A DNA stretch of 64,000 bases. Source: Shewanella schlegeliana. Lineage in GTDB: Bacteria; Pseudomonadota; Gammaproteobacteria; Enterobacterales; Shewanellaceae. Numbering within the stretch: the stretch's first letter is position 1; every line of letters starts with the position of its first letter. The notes beneath the pieces are model-generated. The model made no database searches and was not told where the DNA came from. It was given only the letters and a program-made list of their open reading frames with translations. Made by a program: the position numbers and the translations under genes. Where the stretch lies: NCBI RefSeq assembly GCF_016765635.1, contig NZ_JAESVD010000003.1, positions 478,162-542,161 on the forward strand. The letters are read 5' to 3'. Below are positions 10,101-20,771 of this stretch, in pieces.

Positions 10101-11344
10101 CTCGCCTGCCAACCGACCTGTTCTAGGTTAAGTGCAACTTTAGGCTGTTTGAGTAGGTTATCCCAATGAGCTCGAAGCTCGGTAAGCTTGCCTACAGGCT
10201 TAAGCGACTGCCAATGATTAAGTGCATCGAGTTCTACGCCAGGAATAAGAGGCAATAGCGGCAGCAACATATTCAATTCAAGCTGATTAAGGCTGGCATC
10301 GATGCCCTGCTCGTTTTGCCGAGCAAAAAGCTCAGCCGCTGGCCAAGTATGCTCATTGGTTGAGAAGTTAAGATCGTGACTAGCTAAGTTCCAGCCTTGC
10401 TCGTTAGGCTGCCAAGTCAGAGCCCCCGACTCGATGGTAAACTGCTGTGGCTCGTCATTGAGGAACCACTCTAGCCAACTAGGTTGGAACTCAACGGTGA
10501 CACCATCGATGCTTCGGTTTGAAAAGCCAGCCCAAGCCTGCAGGTTAACCACCCCTTCTAGCGGTAAACTCTTGCTGGTATCGAAAGGGTTAGGCTGTCT
10601 CGACGCCCATTCACCAATATCTAGGGAGCGCGCGGCCAGGTACAACTGTCCAACCAGTGACTCGGGACGATTGCCACTGCCTTTAACATCGACGCTAAGT
10701 GCCAACTGTTCGACTTCAGAAGCGTCAGCATCGAGGAACAACTTACCCTCGCCCCGATGACGGTTATCGATATTGCGCCACTTCATATCTTTAATGAAGA
10801 TAGGGCGATAGTCATGCCCCCGACTCAAGAGTTGAAACCTAGCATCTGTAATTGAGAAGCGCTCAAGCTGCTCTAGCAATAATTTATAAAGCCAGTCAGT
10901 TTGCAGCTTGGCGTCTGCGTTACGCGGCGTCATCGCCTTTAACTGATCGAGATCTAGCGCCACGTTCACTCCATCGAAGATGACATCCTCAATCTGCGGC
11001 GTTGCAGTGATCAGTGTCTGCCAAAAATCCAGCTTCACATGCACTCGATTAAATAGCAGGGTGACAGGCAGGTTTTCCTGTGCAGGTAAGACAAAGTTTT
11101 TGACGGTTAAGGCCGGACCATAGGCTTGCCATTCGGCGGCAAGCTGGCCTACTTCGACTTTCACTTGATACTCAGCTTTAACAAAAGCGACAAGTTCCAT
11201 GCGCACTTGGTCTAGCTGAGGCAATAGCCCACGGAATAGGCTGACTAGCAAGGCAAAGAGTACTAGCACCATGGCTAGGAACTGCCAGCAAGCACGAGTG
11301 AGATTAAAGGTACGCTTTTTTGGCGAACAAGATTCAGGTGGCAC
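7052..11344 (-). CDS. yhdP: YhdP, large AsmA-like envelope lipid-transport protein
   Basis: A protein of 1430 residues with one N-terminal membrane anchor (about residues 17-38) followed by a very long beta-rich periplasmic region and the conserved AsmA-like C-terminal domain. YhdP, TamB and YdbH are AsmA-like proteins that move phospholipids to the outer membrane. The E. coli protein has 1266 residues. The extra length here is mostly a Lys/Thr/Val/Pro-rich tail of about 150 residues that looks unstructured. The GTG start shares one base with the rng stop (TAGTG). The 3' end overlaps the nitrilase gene by 77 bp. Confidence 0.93.
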   Translation of the reverse strand: MPPESCSPKKRTFNLTRACWQFLAMVLVLFALLVSLFRGLLPQLDQVRMELVAFVKAEYQVKVEVGQLAAEWQAYGPALTVKNFVLPAQENLPVTLLFNRVHVKLDFWQTLITATPQIEDVIFDGVNVALDLDQLKAMTPRNADAKLQTDWLYKLLLEQLERFSITDARFQLLSRGHDYRPIFIKDMKWRNIDNRHRGEGKLFLDADASEVEQLALSVDVKGSGNRPESLVGQLYLAARSLDIGEWASRQPNPFDTSKSLPLEGVVNLQAWAGFSNRSIDGVTVEFQPSWLEWFLNDEPQQFTIESGALTWQPNEQGWNLASHDLNFSTNEHTWPAAELFARQNEQGIDASLNQLELNMLLPLLPLIPGVELDALNHWQSLKPVGKLTELRAHWDNLLKQPKVALNLEQVGWQASGAVPGVQPIDAKLKLDDESLRFALPAQQYTVDFNGGFAAPIELQGDGFAGDFNFSDLALSLPEVHFSNLDLDIDAALRLEFSDAVHMALLANVDIKDVANIHSYFPLKGMSSSLVSYLTEALKAGKTDDAVVVWNGAFADYPYAQHDGIFQAGFTLSDATFEFQDTWPAVDELNLSALFENDAMDLWVNRGQLLDVKADGAYIGIPALGERSLLSVKADLATTAEAANEVIQKSPLVDSVGATLDVVQIAGDITGQIDLSIPLYDGESEVIKGTVNFNDTPVYITEPGIQLEKLTGQVQFVNDVVTGTKLKALMYQQPLQFSFNTESMNQNYGVDVTLNGQWQLANLPAELHNPLSDYYSGKVDWKGDLMLIFDPLGYQVQARVETDLMGTELNLPAPLGKKQDEAKHLVAELIGDNKQASLGIKLDKQLEFWGGFDANSGNSLAHFDLLLGRLFKPGDQLRKSQGHLQIDLDNTEFSPWLPVIQSFVSQSDTAVLPADATQLEQKSLFPPLVSIDAKFNKLDFMGQPLEELHFAAAPTEHAWRFDVTSQQFDGRIDFYPDWVDQGLKVVASKFHMAPEMRDEENAHYKSDTIMANLPPLAIDVDDFSLYGRSLGHLVLQGTPKAESYQIQTVSMTTPNVELKGTGTWDMSDGKNLTSFKLTLDADKFDYLSEQLGIDPGLKNAPTEVKAEISWIGAPYAFSLETLNGDVSFELGKGHLSEVSDKGARIFSLFSLDSLLRKLSLDFSDVFGKGLYFDSFYGTLKLDNGVVKTTDTEMKAVAGDMRVRGYTDLTTESLNYDIRFVPQLASSVPTVVLLSTGGWTFGLGAFALTKVLEPVIEVISEIRFRLTGTMSEPKLEELERKSKEIEIPESVLPKVTQPETLQVPVGPQVMGQTAPAVNVLAETKTEPKTKTKVSTKAVTAKDVQAPAVELKAVTPPNTDFVDSSKEPAKLILIEGKLSEQAKQTEPSEVKVESSPKPLLDESKEGELDASQPTAMSKQPQRIGQPSVYRIAA

Positions 11345-12852
11345 TACATTATCACCACGTCGAATTTGTTCTGTGCATACATAGGCTCGCTCTGTAGCCG
11401 TACTCGCTTACCAATATAGACTTCAAGCTCACCCAGTAGATGACTCTCGTCACCCTTAAGGCTTTGATAAACGGCGGGAGAGCAGTACAGCAAAAACTCA
11501 TCGGCATCGTAACCACGATTAAGACGAATGATCTCACGGAAGATCTCGTAAGAAACCGTTTCAACCGTTTTTAAATTGCCTGTACCCAAACAAACCGGGC
11601 ACTCGCCGCAAAGTACATGCTCTAAACTTTCACGAGTACGTTTACGGGTCATCTCCACTAAGCCAAGGCCAGAGAAGCCGCTGATATTGGTTTTAACCCT
11701 ATCTTTAGAAAGCGAGCTTTCTAGACTCGCTAACACTCGCTTCTTATGCTCGGCGTTTAGCATGTCGATAAAATCGATAATAATGATCCCACCTAAGTTA
11801 CGCAGGCGTAGCTGACGAGCTATCGCGTGAGTCGCTTCGAGGTTGGTATTAAAAATGGTTTCTTCTAGATTACGATGCCCGACAAAAGCACCGGTATTGA
11901 TATCGACCGTGGTCATCGCCTCGGTCTGATCTATGATCAGGTAGCCACCCGATTTAAGTTCAACCTTACGTCCAAGCGCGCGCTGCACCTCGTTTTCAAC
12001 ATCGTAGAGGTCAAAAATTGGCACTGGTCCCGTGTAATGCTCAAGCTTGTCGGCGATTTCCGGCATAAACTCTTGGGCGAACTGCTGAAGCTCTTCGTAA
12101 GTTTGATTAGAGTCGACCTGAATTTGATCCAACTCGGTGCCCACGAAGTCACGTACGATACGCACAGGCAAAGCAAGATCTTGATACAGTAAAGAGACGC
12201 CACGACGCTTACGGCGCTCGCTCACCTTAGCCCACACTCGCCTTAAGAAGCCAGCATCCTGCACTAACTCATCTTCACCGGCACTCTCGGCTGCGGTGCG
12301 GATAATGAAGCCGCCGTCGTCATCGACAAATGGCTCGGTGATTTTCTTTAGCCGTGCGCGCACTTCTTCAGACTCGATTCGCTGAGAAACACCAACATGG
12401 CTAGAGCCCGGCATAAAGACTAAATAGCGGGAAGGAAGAGTGATATCAGTGGTTAAGCGTGCGCCCTTAGTACCCAGTGGATCTTTAACCACCTGCACCA
12501 TGATGTCTTGCCCTTGTCTCACGAGTTCGGCAATATCACGCACCACAAAGTTGCCCTTCTCTACATCGGCAACACACTCTGTATGCGGCACGATATCGGA
12601 GGCGTGTAAAAACGCGGCCTTATCTAAGCCAATATCGACAAAGGCAGCCTGCATACCTGGCAGTACTCGGCTTACTTTGCCCTTATAAATATTCCCCACC
12701 AAACCACGCTTCATGCGTCGTTCGATATGAACCTCTTGCAGAACACCATGCTCCACTAATGCAACTCGAGCTTCTGTAGGTGTTACATTGATTAAGAGTT
12801 CAGAGCCTATTTTTCTCTGCCCTCGGTTTTGCGCGATTCGACTTCTACTCAC
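11344..12852 (-). CDS. rng: Ribonuclease G
   Basis: Endoribonuclease of the RNase E/G family, which processes the 5' end of 16S rRNA and takes part in mRNA decay. The S1 domain (residues about 40-130, with GNIYKGKVSRVLPGMQAAFVDIG) is followed by the catalytic DNase I-like region with the metal-binding DINTGAFVG (near 320) and IDFIDM segments, and the zinc-link motif CGECPVCLGTG. The protein has 502 residues against 489 in E. coli. The difference is a basic N-terminal extension (SRSRIAQNRGQRK). The only plausible start is GTG at 12852, with GGGG six bases upstream. It lies between maf and yhdP as in E. coli. Confidence 0.97.
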   Translation of the reverse strand: MSRSRIAQNRGQRKIGSELLINVTPTEARVALVEHGVLQEVHIERRMKRGLVGNIYKGKVSRVLPGMQAAFVDIGLDKAAFLHASDIVPHTECVADVEKGNFVVRDIAELVRQGQDIMVQVVKDPLGTKGARLTTDITLPSRYLVFMPGSSHVGVSQRIESEEVRARLKKITEPFVDDDGGFIIRTAAESAGEDELVQDAGFLRRVWAKVSERRKRRGVSLLYQDLALPVRIVRDFVGTELDQIQVDSNQTYEELQQFAQEFMPEIADKLEHYTGPVPIFDLYDVENEVQRALGRKVELKSGGYLIIDQTEAMTTVDINTGAFVGHRNLEETIFNTNLEATHAIARQLRLRNLGGIIIIDFIDMLNAEHKKRVLASLESSLSKDRVKTNISGFSGLGLVEMTRKRTRESLEHVLCGECPVCLGTGNLKTVETVSYEIFREIIRLNRGYDADEFLLYCSPAVYQSLKGDESHLLGELEVYIGKRVRLQSEPMYAQNKFDVVIM

Positions 12853-13010
12853 AACTCACCCCACTCAGGGAAATAGCTTAATTTAAAAAGGATTTGGCGT
12901 AGCTTGTGATCTGGCAATATTAAGCAAAGGGCCAATATTGCTAGTTAAAGTCTGCAATGAAGATAGTCTATAGCTTGGCAATTAAAGCCTGATTTTACTG
13001 ATTTTTATGG

Positions 13011-13619
13011 CTATAAAACTTGCATCTCACACAACAACGCACGGGTTTCTACCAAAGGTAACCCAACTACCGCGGAATAACTGCCCTCGATAGCTTCAAC
13101 AAAATTTCCACCTAGCCCTTGGATCCCGTAGGCTCCAGCTTTATCCATTGGCTCACCAGTCGCGATATAAGCCAGAATATCGGCTTGAGTTAATTCGCAA
13201 AACTGTACTTTAGTGGTTACCAACTTACTGACCGTTTTACTGCCATCGGTTAAGGCTACTGCCGTCATCACTCGATGTGACTGACCCGAAAGGCTAGCTA
13301 GTATTGCCGCCGCGTCAGCTTCATCTTTGGGCTTACCAAGAATCGTCTCGCCCTGCACCACTATCGTGTCTGAGCCTAACACCACCGTCTGCTCTTCTGT
13401 GCCATGTTCCGCAGCATATAAGGCTAATCCAGCTAAGGCCTTCTCTTTAGCTAAGCGCAACACAAACTCTTCAGCTGACTCAGCGCTGTTATGACTCTCA
13501 TCGATATCGGCCGCTAAAATCTCAAACTCGAATGGCACATCTGCTTTAGTATTTAAAAAAGCTAACTGGCCTAACAACTCTTTACGACGAGGCGAGCCCG
13601 AAGCAAGTACTAACTTCAT
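13011..13619 (-). CDS. maf: Maf/YhdE nucleotide pyrophosphatase
   Basis: House-cleaning NTP pyrophosphatase that removes dTTP, UTP and modified pyrimidine nucleotides in the YhdE branch. The signature [11 protein letters not shown] is at residues 6-16, and the catalytic Asp lies in VVLGSDTIV near residue 84. Its length of 202 residues is normal. It is separated by 94 bp from mreD and by 158 bp from rng, so it may have its own promoter. The order mreD-maf-rng is the same in E. coli. Confidence 0.95.
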   Translation of the reverse strand: MKLVLASGSPRRKELLGQLAFLNTKADVPFEFEILAADIDESHNSAESAEEFVLRLAKEKALAGLALYAAEHGTEEQTVVLGSDTIVVQGETILGKPKDEADAAAILASLSGQSHRVMTAVALTDGSKTVSKLVTTKVQFCELTQADILAYIATGEPMDKAGAYGIQGLGGNFVEAIEGSYSAVVGLPLVETRALLCEMQVL

Positions 13620-13713
13620 ACACAGTACCCTTCTATGATTCTAACTAGACTAACGCTACCTGAAATGACGCTCACGACATTAGCCAAGCCTAAGGAAAAC
13701 AAATAAACAGTGA

Positions 13714-14202
13714 CTATCGAACCTTGTACAGACGTCTTACTCGACGTAAGACCCAGAAAATCCATGGCCACATTACTAGACTCGATAATGCTGGATAGAA
13801 CAAACTAATATCGAACACAGCGCTGCCAGTAACAAATTGCACCCAAAATACGACTAGGTTATAGAGTGCGACCAGCATCGCCATCAATAGTGCCTGCTGC
13901 CACATAGGAAAGTTACGTAAGCGCTGGAAATGCAGTACCACCACATACACCACCACTGACATCGCGAATGCGCGAATACCTAGGGTTGCCCCAAGTAGGA
14001 TATCCAACATCACACCGAGAACCCAAGCGGTCAAAATATTGTAGCGATGAGGCAATGCCATCGCCCAGTAGATAATCACCAGTAGTAACCACTCTGGACG
14101 CCACGCCTCCACCACATCGGGTAATGGCATAATTTGAAACAGCATTGCCACCAATAGGCTTAGCCAAACGACCCAACGGCCATTTGCCACATGTAAACTC
14201 AT
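13714..14202 (-). CDS. mreD: Rod shape-determining protein MreD
   Basis: Small integral membrane protein of the elongasome. Its 162 residues form five or six hydrophobic segments, and the family signature PEWLLLVIIYWAMALPHR is visible near residues 35-52. It links MreC and the MreB cytoskeleton to the peptidoglycan synthases RodA and PBP2. The ATG overlaps the mreC stop in an ATGA arrangement (14199-14202), so translation is coupled. Confidence 0.95.
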   Translation of the reverse strand: MSLHVANGRWVVWLSLLVAMLFQIMPLPDVVEAWRPEWLLLVIIYWAMALPHRYNILTAWVLGVMLDILLGATLGIRAFAMSVVVYVVVLHFQRLRNFPMWQQALLMAMLVALYNLVVFWVQFVTGSAVFDISLFYPALSSLVMWPWIFWVLRRVRRLYKVR

Positions 14203-15086
14203 TGTGCGACCTCCTGACTCGCCTTCACTGCCTCTTCAATACCCTCTGGAGGGGTAAGATCTTTGCCGTCAGACTCTATATCAGGCCATAGTAATAACAG
14301 ATAACGAATTCTATCTAGCGCAGCTAACGGCTGGGCGATCACCGTGGCGTAGCTCTGCCCGTCATCTTTTTCGACACTCATGACACGAGCGACGGGGTAA
14401 CCTTCAGGAAAGCGTTTACCTAGGCCGGAAGAGACTAACAGATCACCCACACGCACATCGGTGCTCTTGGCCACATGCCTCATCTCCAGCTCATCGAGCA
14501 CACCGGTTCCGACCGCCATTAAACGTACGTCGTTACGGGTGATCCTAACGGGGATGCCATGGGAGGTATCGGACAGTAACAGCACTCGACTAGTCAGTTC
14601 ACTAACTTGCACCACCTGACCTGCGACACCTTGGGCATCGACCACAGGTTGGCCGACAAACACACCACTGCGTGCACCATGGTTTAATACCACATATTGA
14701 TGGAAAGGATCGCTTGCCACTTCCATCACCTCGGCAACCATCTTCTTGGCATCCATGTGCACAGGCGAGCCGAGCAGGCTACGTAAGCGGTCGTTCTCTT
14801 GACGCAGATGTTCAAAACGCTGTAAACGCTCACTCATCAAGAGTTGGTGACGCATCAGCTCTTTGTTTTGCTTGGCCAACATGTTGCGCGTTGCCAAGTT
14901 TTCGGCCGAAAGGTCGAGTAGGGCGCCAGGAATATTAGCCACATACTGTAGTGGGCTTAACAGTGAGGAGAGAGAATTACGCACAGGCTCTAGCCTGTCA
15001 TTAGCGACAAGCAGAATCACTGACATAATCACTGCCAGCATGAGTCTAAACTGATTGGAAATACCGCGAACAAAAATAGGCTTCAT
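14199..15086 (-). CDS. mreC: Rod shape-determining protein MreC
   Basis: Bitopic elongasome scaffold of 295 residues. It has one N-terminal membrane segment (about residues 12-30), then a coiled coil (about 65-105), then two beta-barrel domains with segments such as YVVLNHGARSGVFVGQPVV that activate PBP2. The gene starts 41 bp after mreB and overlaps mreD by four bases. I see no purine-rich ribosome binding site before the ATG. A strong hairpin ends about ten bases upstream of the start instead. Confidence 0.96.
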   Translation of the reverse strand: MKPIFVRGISNQFRLMLAVIMSVILLVANDRLEPVRNSLSSLLSPLQYVANIPGALLDLSAENLATRNMLAKQNKELMRHQLLMSERLQRFEHLRQENDRLRSLLGSPVHMDAKKMVAEVMEVASDPFHQYVVLNHGARSGVFVGQPVVDAQGVAGQVVQVSELTSRVLLLSDTSHGIPVRITRNDVRLMAVGTGVLDELEMRHVAKSTDVRVGDLLVSSGLGKRFPEGYPVARVMSVEKDDGQSYATVIAQPLAALDRIRYLLLLWPDIESDGKDLTPPEGIEEAVKASQEVAQ

Positions 15087-15095
15087 AACAAACGA

Positions 15096-15120
15096 GGGCG
15101 GTTAAACACCGCCCTTTTTA
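15096..15120. other. Hairpin between mreB and mreC
   Basis: Arms GGGCGGT and ACCGCCC surround a five-base loop, with a T run only on the plus-strand side. On the transcribed minus strand the hairpin is preceded by As and followed by TCGTTTGTT, so it is a poor terminator for mreB. It may protect the mreB mRNA end after processing or reduce mreC translation. Confidence 0.55.
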
Positions 15121-15127
15121 ACCGTGG

Positions 15128-16216
<1,089 letters not shown>

Positions 16217-16223
16217 TCAGGTA

Positions 16224-16251
16224 ACTTTATCACGCTTCTTAAAATCCACAA
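16224..16251 (-). promoter_or_regulatory. Candidate sigma-70 promoter for mreB
   Basis: On the minus strand TTGTGG (16246-16251) and TAAAGT (16224-16229) are separated by 16 bases, about 50 bases upstream of the mreB ATG. The 172-bp gap also contains a TTGACT further upstream, so more than one promoter is possible, as known for mreB in E. coli. This is a consensus match read by eye. Confidence 0.35.
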
Positions 16252-16349
16252 GACCGCAGAGGTTAACAATTGCTAATGAAACCCTATTTTTTGCGATATA
16301 CAGCCCAAAGAGCGAGTCAATAACTTGTCTCACCCCTTGTTACTGACAA

Positions 16350-19300
16350 TTAGTTAACTTCTCGCCAATAAATAATCCGGTCATGGCCACGGTAAGTGCC
16401 AAAATAGGCTGTCGATCGCGGGTCTTGTAACCCACTATTTGAGTCGTAGTTCCAATACCACTGCAGCCACCTGTCGACATGCTGCTGTAGCCCCACTTCA
16501 CCATCGGCATGAGGGGCCGGGAAATAGATAAAGCCGCTACCTAAACCGATAGCTCCAGCCTTGCCCGTTCCCCCCGGACGAGTATAGCCTTGCACCCCTT
16601 CAAGCCCTGCATCGGGAGACAGGTGCAAGCCAATATCGGCAGATTCAGTCGCACTGGTAGTATCAAATACCGAGCAACTGTCATCACTATTGGTGAGCCA
16701 CTCTCCACCCGCCCCGACATACTGGGTTCCAACCTCAAGACGCAGCTCCTCCGATGATGGGCCGTAAGCGTTTTGCATCACAAAGCGCCCGTAACGCAGC
16801 GCAAAAGCATCGTCTTTAGCGATATCGGTAAAGGTCAGGCCAATACAGGCTGCAGCGGCGTTGTCTTGGTAACAAATACCATCCTTATCTGTCACATCAG
16901 CCTTCGATAGCTCTAGGTCAAACAGACCATTGAAGGGTACCGCCAGCGATGCACTGCGGCCGTAATGCAACTGCGCACCGCTTAAGTAAGCCCGCTGTAT
17001 ACTGTTATCTTCATTGTTCGGATAATAATCAACAGTACCTGAGATTGGTGACTCGTCCAGCACTTGTAGTGCAGCACCATCTATTGAGGTTGCGCCTGAG
17101 GTATCGCGATAACTACGATCTAGCCACTGCTTACCTTGGTAACGCCACCAATCACCGACTTGATAGTTGTTGGTGATAGCACCACTCTTACTCTTACCAA
17201 TAATAGACAGGGTTGGCTCCTCTCCAGTTGAGAAACCAAAAGGCTGATCCATATAGGTAAAGCTGCCACACTGCGCCGTAAGATGAGGAGTGTTAGCCGT
17301 CACGGTTAAGTAATATGGAGAAAAGCGCCCAAAGATCTCGCTACTTGAGTGGGTTTCAGGGATCGAGGCTCCTAGATAATTCAGCTCACCATCGAGTGCA
17401 ACACTCATCGCCCCCACTTCAGAGTATGTCTGATCCGTCAGTCTTAGCGGTGCACTGTTAGCCTTAGTGAAGCTCAAACTGGTTAGCCCTAGCCCTCCAA
17501 GACCGCCATCTTTAATATCTCCATTCGAGACTAATGGCGCTTGTAGTACAGGTTTAATTTTTAAATCTGTTAATTGGAAGTTTTTAAGTGGCACTCGATC
17601 TTTATAAGCCGTGCCGTCATCGACACCACAAACCGCCTTTACGTTCATCTTAAAATCAGCGCCTGCCTTGGCAGACAGCTCGCAACTTGCCCCCGTACAG
17701 CCATTACGCCCAGAATCATTAAAGAAATGGAAGCCATCGGGTTTAGCCACAAATTGATCACTATGTTCGAGTATCAAGGTTTCACTGGTGCTACCATCGG
17801 GAGAGCTAATCGTTTCAGTCAAGGTTGCCGCAAGCTCCACCTTACCCGCTTCAGGGTAATTAACATTTAGCAATGCCTTACCATTGGCATCAAAATGAAC
17901 TTGCAACTCTTCACTACTGCCGCCATCGATCACTTTACTGGCATTAGGTGCATTGAGACTATTGATGGTTAACTTGGCGGCCTCGTTGATCCCCGCGGAA
18001 TCTGGCGTAATATAGTTAAACGCCATCGAAACCGGCTTAGTTTTATTAGCAAATAGCGGTACACATTGCTGGGTAACTTGATCTTTCTTAACCGCAAATA
18101 ACTCAAAGTTGTTGGAGTTTTTACAAGCCGTTGAATCATCGATATCAAAATAGATGCCGCTATCTTCAAAGTTGAGCTGACATTGAGCATTGGTGACCAG
18201 ATTGCCATCGATATAACAGCTGTAGTTAGCCGTCGGCAGAGTCGAGCTTAACCCTAGCGTGACCAAGCCCCCCTCGGGGTGCCATAGTTCAGTTGCTGTG
18301 TTACCGGTAAAGGTTTCACGAGTATAATTTGTGTTGTTTTTAGTTAGCGTTACAGAAGCGGGATCGCTAAGTAAGGATGTACAGTCAGGATTAGCACATG
18401 CTTGAATGGTTATTGATTTAGCCGCGCAGCTGAGTGCACCGGAATTAAAGCTAATTCGATAATGGTTTACCGCAGGCGGCTCGGCAGCATACTCAAACGC
18501 AAAATAACCTATGCTCTCAGCCAAATGGCTACGCTCGCCATCTCGGTGCTGGTCTTCATCTATCGCAAAGCTCACCTGGTTGTTAAAACTCTCTTTAGTG
18601 CAGCGTCTTACCCAGCCACCATCACCACCACGACGTTGATTTTTATTGGCAATAGTTAAGGGCTGTGCAGAATAAGTTTGCTGGTAACTATTATTAAAAG
18701 CACATTGCTGACTCAGGTTTTGAACTGAACTGCCGTTGCCATGATTCAAAGCGTTGGCAAACTCATACTTTAAGCTTTCACCATTGACCGTCATTACGCC
18801 TTGGCCTACACCAGCGACAAAGCCTATAAGCTCTGGCCTAGTTATCCCAGAGCTCATTTCAGAACCTTCAATTGCAATATCAAACTGTGAGCCATCAGCA
18901 TCGACATTATTAATCACTGTTGTGATAAAGCGGTCATTATTATGAGTCAATGTCTGACCTATCATGGCAGGCTGAATACCAAAATCATGCTCAAACTCGA
19001 TATTCTCGTAGCCTCGACCAGCACTTGGCAAGTTTTTACCTTGGTACAACTCGGTCGATATCGAACCAGCCTGTAGTGCCTTACCCCGCTCTAAAAAGCG
19101 GTAACCCGCTTCCATAACAAAGTAGTCCACCTTGTCCATCTTCTTGTCCAGAACTTGCGATATGCCAGAGTTAATCTGCTTAATAGAGGCATGACTTAAG
19201 TTTAAGCTATCGACTCTCACTGTAGAGGAGTGATCGCCATTGGCGTTGCTACCATCTATCGTTGGCATCAGCATCACTACGGGCGGCACAGAGTAGGTAT

Positions 19301-20771
19301 TATCAAAATTGATAACCGCGTTACCGCTCGCATCGAGCTCAGCACGGCCAAATTCAAACTGCGGCGCAGGACAAGTTAGCAGCTGACTCGCAGGGACTGT
19401 TTCAAAATGATTTGAAGAGGGCGTTTTCCAATACAGACGGAAAGCCTCTGCACCAAAGGCTTCATGAAATCTCAGTTCAATAGTATGCGCCCCTTGTTCA
19501 AGGGATACCTTACCCTGATACTGGGTGCAGTCACAGGTCGCATGGGTACCATAAAATCCCGTTATGACTTCCCCATCGATCAGCAGTTCGATGGCATCAT
19601 CTCCATCGATAGCAAAGGTATACTCACCCGTTTCAGGTGCTTCTATGTATCCTTCAAACACACCTAAATACTGGTCTTGGTCGACTGCAGCATTTGAATG
19701 AGGATTTATGCCATTACCTTTCTGATTTAAGTTTGTCTCAACAGACTCCCCTATTTGAAATTTAGTTTTCTTCACTTCATTAATTAGATCTTCAAAATCA
19801 TCGTGATCTTCAGGACTATCACCATCATCATCCCAACTTTCAGCATCGTAAGTACGATAGGTTAAGCCTTGGATATTCCCCTGCTCAGCAGGGCACTGAG
19901 GAATAACGGGAGGATTAGGCAGGTCCAAGTCACAGTTAGGAACTAAGTCGATCAAGTAGGCATGATCATCAAACTGTACCCAGCCGTCGTCATCAATCGC
20001 AATATAATCAGAAGTAACAGCTCCCTCGACTCTTGCTTCTTCACTAAAAATAAGTCGTCCTTCAGAAACAATATGACCACGGAGATAAGAGTCTTCAGCC
20101 AAATCTATGTCTGAATAACCATACAGCATGAAGAGCTCTGAACGATATGGCAGCATGCTGTTGTACTGAACAAAGTGATTTTTGACAAAGAAGCTAACGG
20201 TTCCACTAGTAGGAAATCTAACCGTCACCCCCTCTGCTATTTGTAAGTTTTCAATCCAGTATTGGCCGGGCGCTAACTCTAATATGCCATCCTGAATATT
20301 TAACAGCTTAATCCGATAGATACCTGTATCACTATTGGTAAATTTAACCGTGTGATAGTAAAAGTGAGAGTTAATATTCGAGTACTCTCCCTCGGGTACC
20401 TCTATCACATAATTAACCGCATCCGACGGCCCTAAATTTTTATTGCTAGTTGAAGCACATTGCGCAAACGGGAGCCTGTCACTTGGTAATCTTGCAGTAA
20501 AATTACCCGCCTTACATTTTTTTGAATTGCCATTAGCGGGAACACAAGCAGACCTAGAGGAATCAGTCACTGAATAAGAAGGCAGTCTGCCGTTATTCGG
20601 GGCATCGAACAGTTTAGAGCCACTATGAAATCGTATTTGCCCTGAGCTGGAGTAAGAGTTAACGCCCTCTCTAAAGGTTTGAGTCCAATCAGCAGCAAAT
20701 GACACTTTAATAGACAATAAGCTAAAACCGAGTAATACAATTAGTTTAAGAGAGCTTTTAGTACTAATCAC
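16350..20771 (-). CDS. mshQ: MSHA pilus-associated large secreted protein MshQ (PA14 and DUF6701)
   Basis: A protein of 1473 residues with a Sec signal peptide ending near FAA (residue 27). An N-terminal beta-rich region precedes a PA14-like domain at about residues 297-465 (YLGVFEGYIEAPETGEYTF, DGDDAIELLIDGE), a common carbohydrate-binding fold. A long Ig/lectin-like middle follows, then a C-terminal DUF6701-like region of about 500 residues ending in a Trp/Tyr-rich tail. MshQ closes MSHA operons and is thought to sit on the pilus as a tip or adhesin protein. The GTG start at 20771 overlaps mshP by 8 bp. Base composition resembles its neighbours. Confidence 0.9.
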   Translation of the reverse strand: MISTKSSLKLIVLLGFSLLSIKVSFAADWTQTFREGVNSYSSSGQIRFHSGSKLFDAPNNGRLPSYSVTDSSRSACVPANGNSKKCKAGNFTARLPSDRLPFAQCASTSNKNLGPSDAVNYVIEVPEGEYSNINSHFYYHTVKFTNSDTGIYRIKLLNIQDGILELAPGQYWIENLQIAEGVTVRFPTSGTVSFFVKNHFVQYNSMLPYRSELFMLYGYSDIDLAEDSYLRGHIVSEGRLIFSEEARVEGAVTSDYIAIDDDGWVQFDDHAYLIDLVPNCDLDLPNPPVIPQCPAEQGNIQGLTYRTYDAESWDDDGDSPEDHDDFEDLINEVKKTKFQIGESVETNLNQKGNGINPHSNAAVDQDQYLGVFEGYIEAPETGEYTFAIDGDDAIELLIDGEVITGFYGTHATCDCTQYQGKVSLEQGAHTIELRFHEAFGAEAFRLYWKTPSSNHFETVPASQLLTCPAPQFEFGRAELDASGNAVINFDNTYSVPPVVMLMPTIDGSNANGDHSSTVRVDSLNLSHASIKQINSGISQVLDKKMDKVDYFVMEAGYRFLERGKALQAGSISTELYQGKNLPSAGRGYENIEFEHDFGIQPAMIGQTLTHNNDRFITTVINNVDADGSQFDIAIEGSEMSSGITRPELIGFVAGVGQGVMTVNGESLKYEFANALNHGNGSSVQNLSQQCAFNNSYQQTYSAQPLTIANKNQRRGGDGGWVRRCTKESFNNQVSFAIDEDQHRDGERSHLAESIGYFAFEYAAEPPAVNHYRISFNSGALSCAAKSITIQACANPDCTSLLSDPASVTLTKNNTNYTRETFTGNTATELWHPEGGLVTLGLSSTLPTANYSCYIDGNLVTNAQCQLNFEDSGIYFDIDDSTACKNSNNFELFAVKKDQVTQQCVPLFANKTKPVSMAFNYITPDSAGINEAAKLTINSLNAPNASKVIDGGSSEELQVHFDANGKALLNVNYPEAGKVELAATLTETISSPDGSTSETLILEHSDQFVAKPDGFHFFNDSGRNGCTGASCELSAKAGADFKMNVKAVCGVDDGTAYKDRVPLKNFQLTDLKIKPVLQAPLVSNGDIKDGGLGGLGLTSLSFTKANSAPLRLTDQTYSEVGAMSVALDGELNYLGASIPETHSSSEIFGRFSPYYLTVTANTPHLTAQCGSFTYMDQPFGFSTGEEPTLSIIGKSKSGAITNNYQVGDWWRYQGKQWLDRSYRDTSGATSIDGAALQVLDESPISGTVDYYPNNEDNSIQRAYLSGAQLHYGRSASLAVPFNGLFDLELSKADVTDKDGICYQDNAAAACIGLTFTDIAKDDAFALRYGRFVMQNAYGPSSEELRLEVGTQYVGAGGEWLTNSDDSCSVFDTTSATESADIGLHLSPDAGLEGVQGYTRPGGTGKAGAIGLGSGFIYFPAPHADGEVGLQQHVDRWLQWYWNYDSNSGLQDPRSTAYFGTYRGHDRIIYWREVN

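Noticed and set aside
9801..10169. Plus-strand frame inside yhdP
   Set aside because: It is antisense to a well-supported gene, Ser/Ala/Leu-rich, and without a start signal.
11875..12192. Plus-strand frame inside rng
   Set aside because: It is antisense to the conserved catalytic region of RNase G and has no family resemblance.
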